Shown piece after piece: positions 38,861 to 51,555 of a stretch of 64,000 nt of DNA. This stretch comes from Effrenium voratum. Lineage: Eukaryota > Sar > Dinophyceae > Suessiales > Symbiodiniaceae. The stretch's first letter is position 1, and every line of letters begins with the position of its first letter. The DNA lies in assembly GCA_963377175.1 (NCBI GenBank), contig CAUJNA010000455.1, forward strand, positions 22,501-86,500. The letters run 5' to 3'. The translations under genes and the position numbers were made by a program. The notes under the pieces are model-generated. The model was not told the DNA's origin. It did not search any database and saw only the letters and a program-made list of their open reading frames with translations.

Positions 38861-41800
38861 TTCAGAGCATGAGGGCTGCCCCGAAATTGGAAGTCGTGTA
38901 ATTTGCCCTGGCTTGCATTGGGTTGTTGTTGCGAGCAGCATGTTTCAAGAAAGGCGTGCCGCCGGCTTTCTAGCACCTATCAACCAAGGCCTTTGCTTTG
39001 GTTTTCTCCTGGAGCCTTTGGACAAGGGGAGCGATTATACATTTGGGGACACCTCAAGTTTTGAAAAGCGAAAACGGGCAATCCCATGCTTTTGGTGGAA
39101 GTCACATGGGCTGCCTAGTTGATTCACCAGGGATGGAATCATGTTTCATCATGAGAAGGTCGTTAGTGTATGTATGTCTTTTGAAGTTTGTGGAATCATT
39201 GGGAGTGTGTCCAATAATATGAGGGTTCTGAATGTTGTGTATGAGGGTCCTGAATGTCGTGTTCCTGTTGGTTTCGTTGTTTTTTTTCTTCCCCCGCACC
39301 CTCCAGCGCCAACGAGGGATTTTTCTCATCAAACTGCGCTTACTCGCTTCCTGCTTGATTGTTTTCCCAATCCATGTTTGGATACATCAAGTTCTTCCTT
39401 TTTTAAGATCACCTTGTTGGATACATGTTTTTTTGTTTGCTCGCCTTTCGTGCCAACATTACGGTTTTGTGATGCCTCGGACCCATGTAAGACGCGTCCC
39501 CAAGGAGTACCGGGCAAAAAACAGCTTCCCAAGGCTTGGGAAGGACACTGGTGACCGGCCAGCCATCCCAAGCCATCCGGGCGTCTGACATTGGTCCGAA
39601 GGTCTTTTGCATTTTTTTGAGCTGAGGCAAGTGGGCACCAACGAAAAAAGAGGGAGATCTTTCATTCCAGCAAACGGCGGTCAGTTCGACACTTGGGTTC
39701 ATCTCCCAATGGGGGAGGGCCCTGCCCTCCACAAAGGGTGTTTGCCGCTTGGATTCTCTTCTGGACCTGCCCGACCAGGCTCCAAATAATCTCCAAGAAG
39801 GCAGAACCTTTGTCCTGGTGTCTCATTTCTGGTGCCCACCGGACATGGATTTCCCGGGGTGTGCTAGTTTTGCCAGAACGTGCTCTGCCGGCTGCTGCGT
39901 CACGTGAGTGGCTGGCGGCAAAAAGCGTCCGCAATTTTTCTGCGGATGGACAAGATCCTGCACCAGTTGGCAGGGGCCAAAGGACTCATCCCAGTTTTCA
40001 GAGGGTTTCATCTATCCCAACTGGTGCAGGACTTCGGCCCACGCGAAGTTACGCTGCATCTGCATGAGCAAGCGCCCACCTTTGTTGGAGTAGGTCCCCG
40101 CGGTGGGCTTGTGCTGCACTTACAACTGGGTTGGTCCAGTAGGTTGTGCAGATGGCTCGAAAATGGCACATACGGGGCCCACATGAGCCCACCCATTCAG
40201 GAGGTGTCTTTTTTGTTTTTGTGATAAGTACCGATCTTGTGGTCTTTTTGGGCTCATGCATTCAGGACTCTGTGTTTGTCCGGCGTGTAGGCAGAGTGTC
40301 CCACAAGATCATTTACAATATACAAATACGTTTATATACCACGGGAGCCCAAACACGCAGTTGTTTTGTAGGGTATCAAGGGAAGCCACAGCTTCCGGCT
40401 TCGAAATCGACAGGGGCCCCAAATCTCTCCCTCCAAATCGCTGGTAGTTTGAGCATCCGGCTGCAATGGTTTCCTTGTTGACCATGGATGGTTGCCTGGC
40501 TTGCAACATTTGGGCCAAAAGGTACACAAATGTCTGGAACCCCAGACCCTGACACTACCACATCTACCGCTCAGTATTAGGGAGATTGGTCAGCAGGTCA
40601 GGGCAGAAACCAACGGCTTTTTGTGCTGATCTTACCGCAAGCGCGCGCTTCGCCTTCGCTGCTCTAGGGGGCGGTAGGTGGATCGGCGGATCGGGTTGCA
40701 TGATGCGAAATTTGCGAGGAACGAAATGTGAAGTAGGCCAGTGGCAAACCTCCTAGGGGCCAGCCAACAGATTGTTGCCAATTGTTTGCGTCTATAAAAT
40801 GCCTGTGCCCACCTAACCAAAAAATCGGAGCAGTGGCTGAAGCCTCCTGGATCAGTTTGTTCGCGACAAATAGATCCCTCCCTTTGCCCATGAAACGATC
40901 GGATTTCGGGCAGAAAGCTGGGCCATCCAGATTGTCCATGTTCTGAATGGTTCGCATCCAAATCTCAGAGAAAAACGATGTTTCAGCCATCGTTACCTTT
41001 TTGGTAGAACAGAACCTGCAAAAGGCAAGTGGAAGCAACCTAAGAGCCAAAGGAACGCGATCGCATGGCACTGAGGCTAAGGGGATGGGGAGAGAGGAGA
41101 AACTGGGCTGAGAGGCCTAGATTTGTTCTTCTCGTCTTGGCACCTGAGCATGTTTTTTCCCATTGTAAAGGCTTCGCGTTGCCCGCCTCGGCCAGTTCGC
41201 TTTTGGCTGGCTCTGAAATATATACTGTGTTTTGGTTTGCCTTGAAGTGTGTAGTATCCCGAAGAGGTGCCGAAGGGGTCTCACCGCTTCGTGGCCCTGG
41301 GGGCCCGAGGCGAGTATTGGCGAAGGGAGCGCTTTTTGAAGTGCCATTAGTTGCGGAGGGGGTTGCCTTCAGTTTGCGTCGGACAACTCGGGTGTGCCTG
41401 CCAAATCAAACCGCCCTCGGCAGACCCGGAAGCCAGCTTCGATAGACTCAAAATGCTTGTCGTTGGAAACGTGCTTCTGGTTCCCCATTCGGTTGAAAAT
41501 AGCACGTCCTCAAAATCCAGTAAACATGGTCCATAAAAAAGGCAAGCAGACCCTGTGGGTGGTTTCTAAGGACACTGGACCCCAATCTCCACTCCCAACT
41601 CCCCACATTTGTTTCCCTGATTTCCAACCACTCAGCAAGAGGGGAGTTGGAAGTGTGGGGAGTTTGACATAAGCAGCCTATAGAAGGACGCCGTCGGAAG
41701 GAATCGCCAAGTCACAGAGTGACAGCCAGGGCGAACGAGGGCATGACAACATGCATGGTCACGAGCTGCATCTGTTGCGAGCCTGGTGCTACTTGTAAAT

Positions 41801-42374
41801 TGATGGATTCTTCCTGCATCAAAGGCTCCATGCAAGTTCTGTGGACTTCAGGTGGGCGAGCTTCAAATGAATAGCTGACTAGAAGCAGGCTTGCAAGCCC
41901 AGAGATCAATGTCAGCTGGAGACAGCAGCGAAATATGTTGCATATATATATATGATGTTATGTGGCTTGTGTCATGCATTTTCGTTTTATGGCGACGTCA
42001 GTTTTAAGTGACCGTATCCTTCGAATGAGCGCTGTGGTGCTCCTTGGTTCAGCTCAGCTCATGGTGTCGAGTGAAGTGCAATGTCACACACAAGAACAGG
42101 ATTTGTTTGGGTCCTTGATGTTTCCATGTGCGTAGAGTTTCAAGCATCGCTTTTTGGGCCAATGTCAATTGAGCACCACTTTGGCACCGCTGCGATTGAA
42201 GGTACCCTCGATGATTCATGACAATTCTTGCGCTGCATGTGGCCAGCGGCATACCGCGCAGGCCATGACGAAAGACAAGAAGTGCCGCCCCCAAACTATT
42301 TGTTCCTGCAGTTCCCAACTAGCATTTCAACTGTCCCATCATTGTTTTTGTTCCTGGAATTGTCATGAATGTTG
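38861..42374. other. Gene-poor stretch
   Basis: No gene recognised over 3.5 kb. A frame at 39850-40080 (REWLAAKSVRNFSADGQDPA) and its neighbours are not supported by motifs. An imperfect inverted repeat, ACTCCCAACTCCCC with GGGGAGTTGGAAGT, lies at 41592-41654. An AT run lies at 41941-41954. Confidence 0.45.
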
Positions 42375-42980
<606 letters not shown>

Positions 42981-43189
42981 TTGTTTCACCTGTTTACGTC
43001 TTCTTGGTATTGTTTGCTTTCTATGTGTTGTTCTAGTTATTGTTGTTATTTTTGTTTTTTTGTTCTTCTTTTACACGAGTTGTTTTCCCGCATGGTTGGT
43101 TCCTGAAAGGGGATGCTCATAACATTTGGTTTCCTGTCTGTTGAACTTGACCACTCATCCTTACAATCCAAACGTGGCCATGCGGCACA
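42981..43189. other. T-rich spacer
   Basis: T/G-rich flank of the microsatellite. Nothing recognised. Confidence 0.4.
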
Positions 43190-43286
43190 ACCATGCACAA
43201 CCTATAGCTTCATTTTGGGGTGGATGAGCATCCATTTGCCACATATGTTGATGTTCACCAGGGGTGCGGGTTTGACCCACTGGCAC
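43190..43286 (+). mobile_element. M2 inverted-repeat element, subfamily b, copy 3 (degenerate)
   Basis: CATTTTGGGGTGGATGAGCA, GTTGATGTTCACCAG and GGGTTTGACCCACTGG blocks align with 49184-49282. The left terminus is eroded. Confidence 0.5.
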
Positions 43287-43447
43287 GTGAGTTAATTACC
43301 AGGAGATGTCTTCTTTCCGGTCTGATTGGTGGGCTTGTGTTGCATGGGCCGCCGCTGGGGTTTCGTCAGGCTGTTTTTTGCCAAGGCTGGACTATCAAGG
43401 CCGTGCTTTCTCAGACGGGGATTTGCAGGACGCGTCAGACGAGGGGT

Positions 43448-43470
43448 GCGCGCGCGCGCGCGCGCGCGCG

Positions 43471-43548
<78 letters not shown>
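43448..43548. repeat. (CG)n-(TG)n dinucleotide repeat
   Basis: About eleven CG units followed after GCG by nearly forty TG units. Purely alternating purine/pyrimidine, so potentially Z-DNA forming. Ala/Arg and Cys/Val frames here are artefacts. Confidence 0.92.
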
Positions 43549-43554
<6 letters not shown>

Positions 43555-46004
43555 TTGTTTGTCTGCACGCTTGCTGGTTCTCAGCAGCAAATCAAAAAAC
43601 AAGGAATGCTTTCAATGATCCCCTGAAGGGAAACCACACAGGTGGTCCACAGGGGTGTCGCTTCCTCATTCCCTACTGAGAGCCAGCAAGTATGTGTGTC
43701 AATGTATGAACAGCTGGTGGAATGCCTTGCTCGCGGCGCGGCCGGTGATCTTACCTGGTTTTTCGTGGACATTGAGTGGTCCGCTACTCTTTCTCCCCCA
43801 ACAAAGCGTTGACTACTCGTGGCGGTGGTAACTTTGGTTTCAACCATGTCGTTCCCTGGCAGAAACAAAGCTTCCTGGCTTGTGCCAGTTTCATCACCTA
43901 AGGATCCATTGCAAGAACGTGGGGAGGTACAACTCAAAGAAGCATTGCACTGGTTGCTGTAACTTCTCATGGTCTAGGGTTCTCGTTGAGTCAATCATTT
44001 GTATGAACAAGCACAGAGAAAGGGAACCCCCTTGTATGTTTGTCACGGTTTGCGGCGCGCTTACTTGCCGATCATTTAGCCGGAGCCTTCCCCACCAAAG
44101 TGATACGTCAGGGGCTGCTAGGTACCTATATGTACCTAATGCTTTCCCAAGTCCAGTTTTCTGAAGCACACGTTTTCTTGATCTGCCGGCTTCGGGTTCA
44201 GTTAGGAGGCCCCACTCGCTGGGCAGCGGCGCTCTTGGAGTAGCCCCTCCCTCGGGTTGCTCCAAGCTCGGAGGTTGGTAGGGGCAGCTGATCATTTCTC
44301 CGCGCAGTTCACCGTGCGACCCTTCTTCTTTTTTCCTCCAGAAGGTAAGAGCGCTTGAAGAGGGATTCTATACTATGGCGGGGGGGGGGGGGGCGGGGCA
44401 GTTTGTTACATGCTACGGATAATATCACCCCCAGAAAGATGTTGAAGAGCGATATTACTGATATAATGGATGTAGAATTCTAACAGCTTCGGGGCGTTTT
44501 CCCAACATGTTTATCGTTTTTTTCCGACCGGATCTGGGTCCTTTTTTCCCCGCAAAACTGGCACCCGGCTTGGAAGTGTAGACCAACTCTTTCACCATCA
44601 AGATGGTCGAAAGTTTCGCACGAGCGAATCGCCAGGAGCTGCCACTGAAAGATGTGGTCTACCCCTATGAGGAGGTGAACTTCTCACAGAGCCTTGGGTG
44701 GAATGCGTAGGGACAGATCGCTGGGTTTTGGGGGCATTGGGTGCGGTTTAATTGTTGCCGCACTGGTTTAACTCATCAATTGGGCACAGAAAGAAATGTG
44801 GGTAACTGACACTATGGTTGGTAGCTACAGTTTGTTTGGGGAGAACGCTGGGGCCACAACCCCAAACTTCTGCAACAGCAGTGACGACCCAAATTGTTCC
44901 ACGCCATCAGGGGAGAAAAGTCATTTCGTCCAGGGCTGGTGTATCCTGCTTTTTGAACGCCACTCCCCAATCCATTAGAGGGCTTTGAGGAGCCCCTCCA
45001 ACAGCAATGGCGACCAACCAGGAGATTATGCAAGAATTGGTCAGGGTGTCCTCCATTTCCCAGTTTGGAACCTCCCAAAGGGGCGGTTTCAATCACTGAA
45101 ACCACCAGTAGATTGCAACTTTTGAAGGGGAAATCCAGGGGCCCTGTTGGTTTTTCTCTTGGCTCTGATTGGTTTTTCTCTTGGCCAATTTTCGGACGCT
45201 GATGGAGTGAACCCGTCTGTGTTTTCAGATGCATCAGTTCAAGCTCCAAGAAGTTCATCTCAGGGTGGATTTCAAGAACACCTTTTGGGGCAATATGGCA
45301 ATGTCTAAAAGGGAATAGGGGGAACCCTGTTTTGGTTGTCTCTTTTTGGGTTTGCTTGAACGGCAAAGGCTAACCTCTGGCAATTTGGGCTTGTTTCCAA
45401 TTTCAGGAAACACATACTCACGAGCAGCGCATAAAAAATGAAAGAACAAAAGCATTGACCAATTTGCAAAAGGTTTCTACGACTCAGATTCATGACCGTC
45501 TTGGTAGAGCCAAAAAAGCAACGGCTTTCGGGAAAAGCTCAAATGTGAGCATGTTTTTGTTTTGGTGTGTTCTTTTTCTGTGGGCATCTCTTTTGGATAG
45601 ATTTGAATCAAAGGAAGCCAACCATTTTTGGGGCACTCTAGTTTTGAGAGTCGCGCTTAGTCTTGTTTTTGATCATGAGCCGCCTGCCAGCATGAGCAAA
45701 TGCGAACACATCGTCCTTTGCACAGTCTTGGGCCGGCTCAGATTGCCCAAAAGAGCGACGCATTGGTTCGCACAGATTCAGAGCAGCGAAGAAACCGAGT
45801 TTGCCGAAGACATGAAACCAAACAAGCATGCAGAGAGCAAAGTAAACCACAAGGCAAACCTCAAAACCAAGCATGCATCAAGATGTTGGCTCCTTTTGGG
45901 TTTCACGAAATCAACTTTTGAGCTTTTCTACTCGACACCCGCTCACTCCTTCACTGTTGGCTTGGTTTCCAACGGGTAAATCTTTATATAAATCAAAGTC
46001 ATTT
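43549..46004. other. Gene-poor stretch
   Basis: A poly-G run of 14 occurs at 44380-44393. No recognised gene or known repeat family. Confidence 0.45.
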
Positions 46005-46108
46005 GGGTATAGGTCAAAATTACACCACCAGGGGATTGCAGGTTTGAGTCCATGTTTCCACTTACTAGGGTTCCATTTCGGGGTTACCATTTGTTTGACC
46101 CACAGCCG
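46005..46108 (+). mobile_element. M2 inverted-repeat element, subfamily a, copy 3
   Basis: Left GGGTATAGGTCAAAATTACA, internal GAGTCCATGTTTCCACTTAC and GGGTTCCATTTCGG, right TTGTTTGACCCACAGCC. Same GT and CACAG ends as the copy at 38761. Confidence 0.75.
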
Positions 46109-46255
46109 TTTGACCCCGGGACCCAGTTTCCTCTAAGAAACCGTTCTACAGGAAACCCCTGATTTTGGGGAAGATTTGGCGAGTTTCCTGTATAATTTCC
46201 TGCTGGTTTCTATGATTTCCGGGTAAGCGCTTCCAACTGGACCAAAACCCCGCGC

Positions 46256-46440
46256 CGAAACCCGGGGCTCGATGGACTTCGCCCCGGCCTCCGCGGCCCG
46301 GCGGTCCCGCCCGGTGCTGGCGGAGCTGTGGTGCGCCGAGCGCGCCGCCAGCGCGGCGGAGCTGCGGGCGCTGCAGGCGCAGGACGGCGGGCTCGAAGCG
46401 CTCGAAGAGGGAGGGGCAGACCCGAAAGGGATTTGTGACT
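46256..46440 (+). other. GC-rich exon-like island
   Basis: Frame from ATG 46272 reads MDFAPASAARRSRPVLAELW and continues AERAASAAELRALQAQDGGL, an Ala/Glu/Leu-rich, possibly coiled-coil peptide. No domain recognised. The minus strand is also open. Confidence 0.3.
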
Positions 46441-46520
46441 TCGGTTTTCCTTTCCTTCCTGTTACCTGAAGCCAACCTCAAAGTGGGGGGATGGTCTCCT
46501 GCTGCTCTGGCGCTCGTGCA

Positions 46521-46678
46521 TGGGCATGTCGGCCTCCCCATGTGTGGAGCTCGCGCCAGGCGCGGCGGCTGGCCGACGGGCAGCTGCGAAGAGGGGACTT
46601 GGCCTGGGACCTAGCCTTCGCCACGGGCTCGATTTCCGGCTGGCCGCATTCTTGCCGTCCGCTCGGGCGTTCTTTTCA
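46521..46678 (+). other. Exon-like GC-rich segment abutting M1
   Basis: One plus frame reads SSRQARRLADGQLRRGDLAW then DLAFATGSISGWPHSCRPLG and is open into the M1 element at 46679, where TTCAAG|GTCCCC would serve as a donor. No domain recognised. Confidence 0.35.
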
Positions 46679-46784
46679 AGGTCCCCCAGTAGTGCCCTTT
46701 TACCCTTTTTTGGGGAGGGTTCCCCTACTAAAACAGACCACTGAAAAAGGCTACCCTTATTCCAACCTCGCTACTGGAGGACCT
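46679..46784 (+). mobile_element. M1 inverted-repeat element, copy 6
   Basis: Left AAGGTCCCCCAGTAGTGCCC, right CTACTGGAGGACCTGG. About 106 bp. The outer CTAG is changed to CAAG on the left and CTGG on the right, while GGTCC and GGACC are kept. Confidence 0.8.
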
Positions 46785-46997
46785 GGTCTTGGATTTCTCC
46801 TTGTTGATGGGAACAAGTGGAAGCCTGGACCTTCATTCGTTACATAAATTTGTGCCCCTTGGGTGTTTCGTAGCAGAAATTTGCTAGTCGGGCGTTTTTC
46901 TGGGGAACGGGCACAAATTTGGATTCGAGCATGTTTGGCTCTTGCGGCGGATTCTCTTTTCTCATGTAGTCTGTCATGTGGACACATGTGGAAACAT

Positions 46998-47060
46998 ACC
47001 CGCAAAACGGGCGCAAATACCCGCAAAACGAGCGCAAATACCCGCAAAACGAGCGCACAT
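46998..47060. repeat. 21-bp minisatellite, three units
   Basis: Three tandem ACCCGCAAAACGAGCGCAAA-type units with single substitutions. Confidence 0.85.
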
Positions 47061-49183
47061 CCAAAATATGTAACAATTAGTATTTTGCAAGAAACCCGTG
47101 TTCATGAAACGAGCGATGTTTTTGGGAACGAGCACTTTTTGGATCATTGAGCAAACATAGTTGCCCCGAGCATTTTTCTTTCGTGACACAAATTTATGTA
47201 ACAATGGAAGGTCCAGGAGGTTGTGCAACCTTTAACCAATACGAGGCGCGCAGCGAGCGACCTCTTGGTACTTTGCACTTCGTTTGGGAGGTCATGAAAA
47301 TTCAGCTATCTCCTTGGTGTTGCATGGAGCGCAGTATCTGTTCCTTTCCTTACGCTGTCATGAATTACATTGTACGCACCTGTCAGGCAACAACTACATG
47401 TATGCCCACACAAACATATATAAATATATATATATATATATTATGAAATATACACAGCGGTGTGCCCGCACATGCGCTGTAGCTTGCAATCCTATGTAAA
47501 TAATTTATGTTTATAATACATTTTTATATATATATATACACATCCTTGTTGGTTTCCCACAGAGGCAGGATGAATCTAGCAGACACAGCATAGGATACCG
47601 CCTCGCGTTTTCCCCATGAGCTTGTGGTAATTACCTGGCAAAGTCGAATTACGATCTGCAGCCGGCTGAAGGCCACTGCGTTCTCAGAAACATGCGGTGT
47701 GCCAATCCTATCGTTTGGGCCCAAGTTACAAATGACAGCCACGGAAGGGGTCAGTTTTCCGTTGAATCAAGAGGACCGTGGTCCCACCCCCCCCCCCCCA
47801 CCCCACACAAATTTAGCACGTACCGCTGCACCCGACACAACGACCAGGTTCTTCCTGGGAAACCCATCAAGAAATGTCCTCCATTCGCTGAAGCAGAGGT
47901 TACATGCCCTGTGGTTTGCCCTGAGCATTGCATGGTTTTCAACCCAAACCCTACGCCTGCTGAAATGGATTTGGTTGTTAGCGCGTCGATTTTGAAGGAA
48001 CTGGCACTCGCCGATTTGCAGAATCGGCGCTTGTTTCGGTTTCCCCGTTGACTGTATTTCAAAGGCCAACTGTCCTGACTCTTCAATCCTTCTTTTGGGG
48101 GCCCGCTACCTCTTCGCCCATGAGTCAGCATCTGACATGTTTCTCACTTTCGTGGCACCGATTTGCCGGACATGGCTCAGGTGGTCGTGGTGAACCCCCG
48201 GCGCCGCTTGCACGGCCGCGTTTGCACTGTGGTCTATGTAGGCCGGGCGTGCGACAACGCAAAGCTACGGCCAACCACAGACAAGATTTCAGTCATGTTT
48301 CATCTTAGGTCTATGACTCTGTTGGGTTGGGGTTCAGAACGGGCACTCCTTGTGATACAATCTAACACCATGGAAGGTTTTGTTGATGTGTGTGTGTGTT
48401 CCGCGCCGAAGTAATTCCAACCAGTGTCGGTCCGAACAAAAACCGGTTGCAAGGCCTCCGAAGCCCACAGCTCGAAACTCGAATCTACCCACGTTCTGAT
48501 TCCAACCCGGGATCCAAACAAAGTCCAAGTCGGATCCAAACAAAGCACAGATACAAGGGTGTTTGGTCAGCATAAAGTTGGAACAACCGAAGCAAGTATG
48601 CAATTCACCGGGCTTTTGCTGCTTACCAAGTGCCAGTGCAGTGGCCACATGCGAAGGGTACGTGAATTGCTGCATACCAACCCCAGAGCGGGGTCCAACG
48701 ACCAATCCTAGCCGATCAACCCAAAGCCAGCCCTCAGTCAATCCGAAACCCGATCAAAGAAAGCAGCCCTTCTCGGCCCGAAAGGAACAGACTCGAAGAA
48801 ACGAGCCCTGATCAATACTCAACGCGCAAGGCCGAAGCCGTTCGACCGCACCCGAAGCTGCACCTGAACGTGTCTTTGTATCAGCTTGAAGGTCCTGAAT
48901 ATGGGGATCTTCACATGGAACCCCGTTTTGCTCTTTCTCCAGGCATTGTGAGTCATTGTAGGATTCCATGTTTTGCATGCATTCATATACAAACACATAT
49001 GCATACACACATTTATGTACACACATGTAATACGGTTGTATATACGAACATTCAATCAAGGCACATCGCGTGTTTATGTCTCTGGAAGAAGTGGTAAATT
49101 GTAAGACTGCAGCAGCGTGCCCCTGGCCATGTGAACTTCAACGGGACCCAGGTGGCCCGAGCGTTCCCAGCTGCATCCCACTT
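47061..49183. other. Gene-poor stretch
   Basis: AT runs at 47417-47442 and 47526-47540, poly-C at 47788-47798. No recognised gene. Confidence 0.45.
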
Positions 49184-49282
49184 GGCCATGGGTCATAACC
49201 TATGCCTCCATTCTGGGGCGGAGGAACACCCATGTGCCACCTATTTTGACGTTCACCAGTACAGGGTTTTGAGCCACAGCCA
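49184..49282 (+). mobile_element. M2 inverted-repeat element, subfamily b, copy 4
   Basis: Left GGCCATGGGTCATAACC, right GGGTTTTGAGCCACAGCC, with CACCCATGTGCCACCTATTT and GACGTTCACC inside. Matches 9226-9339 in reverse. Confidence 0.65.
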
Positions 49283-49931
49283 TGGTTGTTGAGGCCCCCA
49301 GGCGGCTGTTGGCTTGGCATAGCGGTTTGGCCGGTTCCCAAACTCGCAGACTCCTCGGAGATGGAGGTGGAGGCAATCGAGGACGGGGAAGGAAACGGAG
49401 AATATTCCAAAAAATGTGCAAGGGGGCCCATGGTTTCTGTAAAATTCACCGTAGGCATCCTTTTGATACCCACAACGGTCACCTATGTTTACCATGCTCT
49501 CCTTGGTTGCCTGTTTGCAAGGCAATCCCTGTAATTCATCAAGCTTTCTTCGGTCCTGATGGTTTGCTGATTTTCTTGTGCAATCCTTAAGCAATATCTA
49601 GCATTCCCTGTTGGTGGAATCCACCAGACCCAAGAGGTTGGGTTGTCCTCTGATATCCTCTGTGCGTTTTGATGGTGCAAGCATCACCGCAAGTTCGGGT
49701 GAGTTTTGGTTTCTCAAGAGGGAGCGCTGTCCCGATAAGGAAAATGATGTGCGTGTGTGAGGCAGAGTGCTCTCTTGGTGCCCGATAGATGTAGCACTAC
49801 CCCCTCGACCTGGTGCCTGGCTTTGGCTTGATAGCCATTTGTTTTCTGTAAAAAGCCGGGTGGAACAAGTCCAGTGGACCTGAAAATGGTTTGAGATGGT
49901 CTGCTCAAGCCTTGAAGTTGCACTCGAATTG
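49283..49931. other. Gene-poor stretch
   Basis: Nothing recognised. Confidence 0.45.
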
Positions 49932-50057
49932 CCTGCGTCCCTGCGTCCCTGCGTCCCTGCGTCCCTGCGTGCCTGCGTGCCTGCGTGCCTGCGTGCCTGC
50001 GTGCCTGCGTGCGTGGGTGCGTGGGTGCGTGTGTGCGTGTGTGCGTGTGTGCGTGTG

Positions 50058-50153
<96 letters not shown>

Positions 50154-50181
50154 TGGCGTGCGTGCGTGCGTGCGTGCGTGC

Positions 50182-50264
<83 letters not shown>

Positions 50265-50298
50265 TGTGCGTGCGTGCGTGTGTGTGTGTGTGTGTGTG
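49932..50298. repeat. (CCTGCGTC)n / (GTGC)n microsatellite
   Basis: CCTGCGTC units grade into CCTGCGTG, then over 200 bp of GTGC units, then TG. Cys/Val/Arg-rich frames on one strand and His/Thr/Arg-rich frames on the other are artefacts. Confidence 0.93.
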
Positions 50299-50519
50299 TG
50301 CTCTCTTGTATTTGTTTGTTTGCGATTGTTTGTTTGTGTTTGTGTATCAAAAGCAGAGGACGTCTCCTCTGATGTGTCTCATGTCAATGTGAGGGTGTGT
50401 TTTTTGAGCGTATCCTTTTCACATTGACATGTGCTAGAAGGGACACCACAAAGCACACCAAAATCCATTTTGGGGATCCAATTCCCTTGATGAGCCATAC
50501 CTAGACACGCCCTCCCGCG

Positions 50520-50618
50520 CAGGATGTGGAGCTGTCGCGCGACATGAGCGCGGAGATCTGCGTGAAAGCCAAAGGCTGGGATCTTCAATTTGGTTTAGGG
50601 GGTGGGTCCCCCTCCTGA
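50520..50618 (+). other. Exon-like segment
   Basis: After a CCTCCCGCGCAG acceptor-like end the frame reads DVELSRDMSAEICVKAKGWD. GC drops after about 50580. No family recognised. Confidence 0.3.
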
Positions 50619-50784
50619 ACGGAAGTAGGTTCATCCTATTCACCAAACTGCGGCCATAGTTGAAAAATCAGGTTGGTATTGGCACTTGCAGCCCAAGAAT
50701 CCTTAGTGCCCTCACACGTACGTTTTGACGTTGGCAACGCGCGTGGCGAAAACGCACGTTTCAGAACATCCATTTTACACGTTT

Positions 50785-51555
50785 TGGGGAACACGGCAGT
50801 CTGGCGATTGCTGGGCGACTTAGATGCTTTTGTTTTCCCTGGATTAAGCATAAGTGGCCCTACTGGCAAACTTCCTAAAAGCTCTACAGGGCAGTCGTTT
50901 GCATGTCCGGCGACTTAGATTCTTTTCTTGCCCTGCAGTAAAAGCAAATGTCTACTGGACAACCTAAGAAGCTCCACAGGGGAACACGATGCCCCGCAGC
51001 AAAAACATATGCTTGGAAAACTTGAGGCTCTGAGAAGCTCTACAGGGGAACACGGCAGTCTTTCACGTATCGGCAACTTAGATGCCTTTTTTGCCTTGGA
51101 GGCCCCCGAGTTGTTTGCTTGCCGTCAGGTTTTCCAGATGCTAAATGTTGGTTTGAGTGCTTTTTCCCAGCCCCGAAGGTGTGGCTGCAACATTTGTTTG
51201 GCCTGTAAGATGGGGCTGCATGCTTTTTCCGGCCTTGCGCCAGCTGACCGCGTAGTCATGGCGGACCCGCTTACGTTTCGAAACTTAGCTGGCCCCCGCG
51301 TGTGTGTGTGTGTGTATATATAAGATGGGGCTGCATGGTTTTTTCCGGAGCCTGCAAAAAACATTCGGGCCTTGCCTGCCAACCACGTAGTTGCGGTGAA
51401 CCCGCTTACGTTTCGAAGCTTGGCTGGCGGACGCACGGCTGCATGCTGGAGCCTGCAAAAAGCGTTAGGGCCTTGCGCCTGCTGACCACACAGCCACGTT
51501 CCAGAACGCGCGTTTTGGCACACGTTCCAGAACGCACGTTGTTGCGTTGTGCGTT
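50785..51555. repeat. Diverged local repeats
   Basis: GAACACGGCAGTCT, GCGACTTAGATGC and AGCTCTACAGGGGAACACGG recur three to four times between 50785 and 51090. GGGGCTGCATG, GGGCCTTGCGCC and CCCGCTTACGTTTCGAA recur between 51208 and 51500. These are old tandem duplications with units of roughly 100-140 bp. A short GT/AT run sits at 51298-51319. Confidence 0.6.

Noticed and set aside
41267..41284. Possible flank copy of the 22-bp motif (GAGGTGCCGAAGGGGTC)
   Set aside because: Matches only the first dozen bases and lacks GGCCCTGA, so it is taken as chance.
49598..50427. Long His/Thr/Arg-rich and Cys/Val/Arg-rich frames on both strands
   Set aside because: They read through the GTGC microsatellite in all frames; no non-repeat protein sequence of substance.
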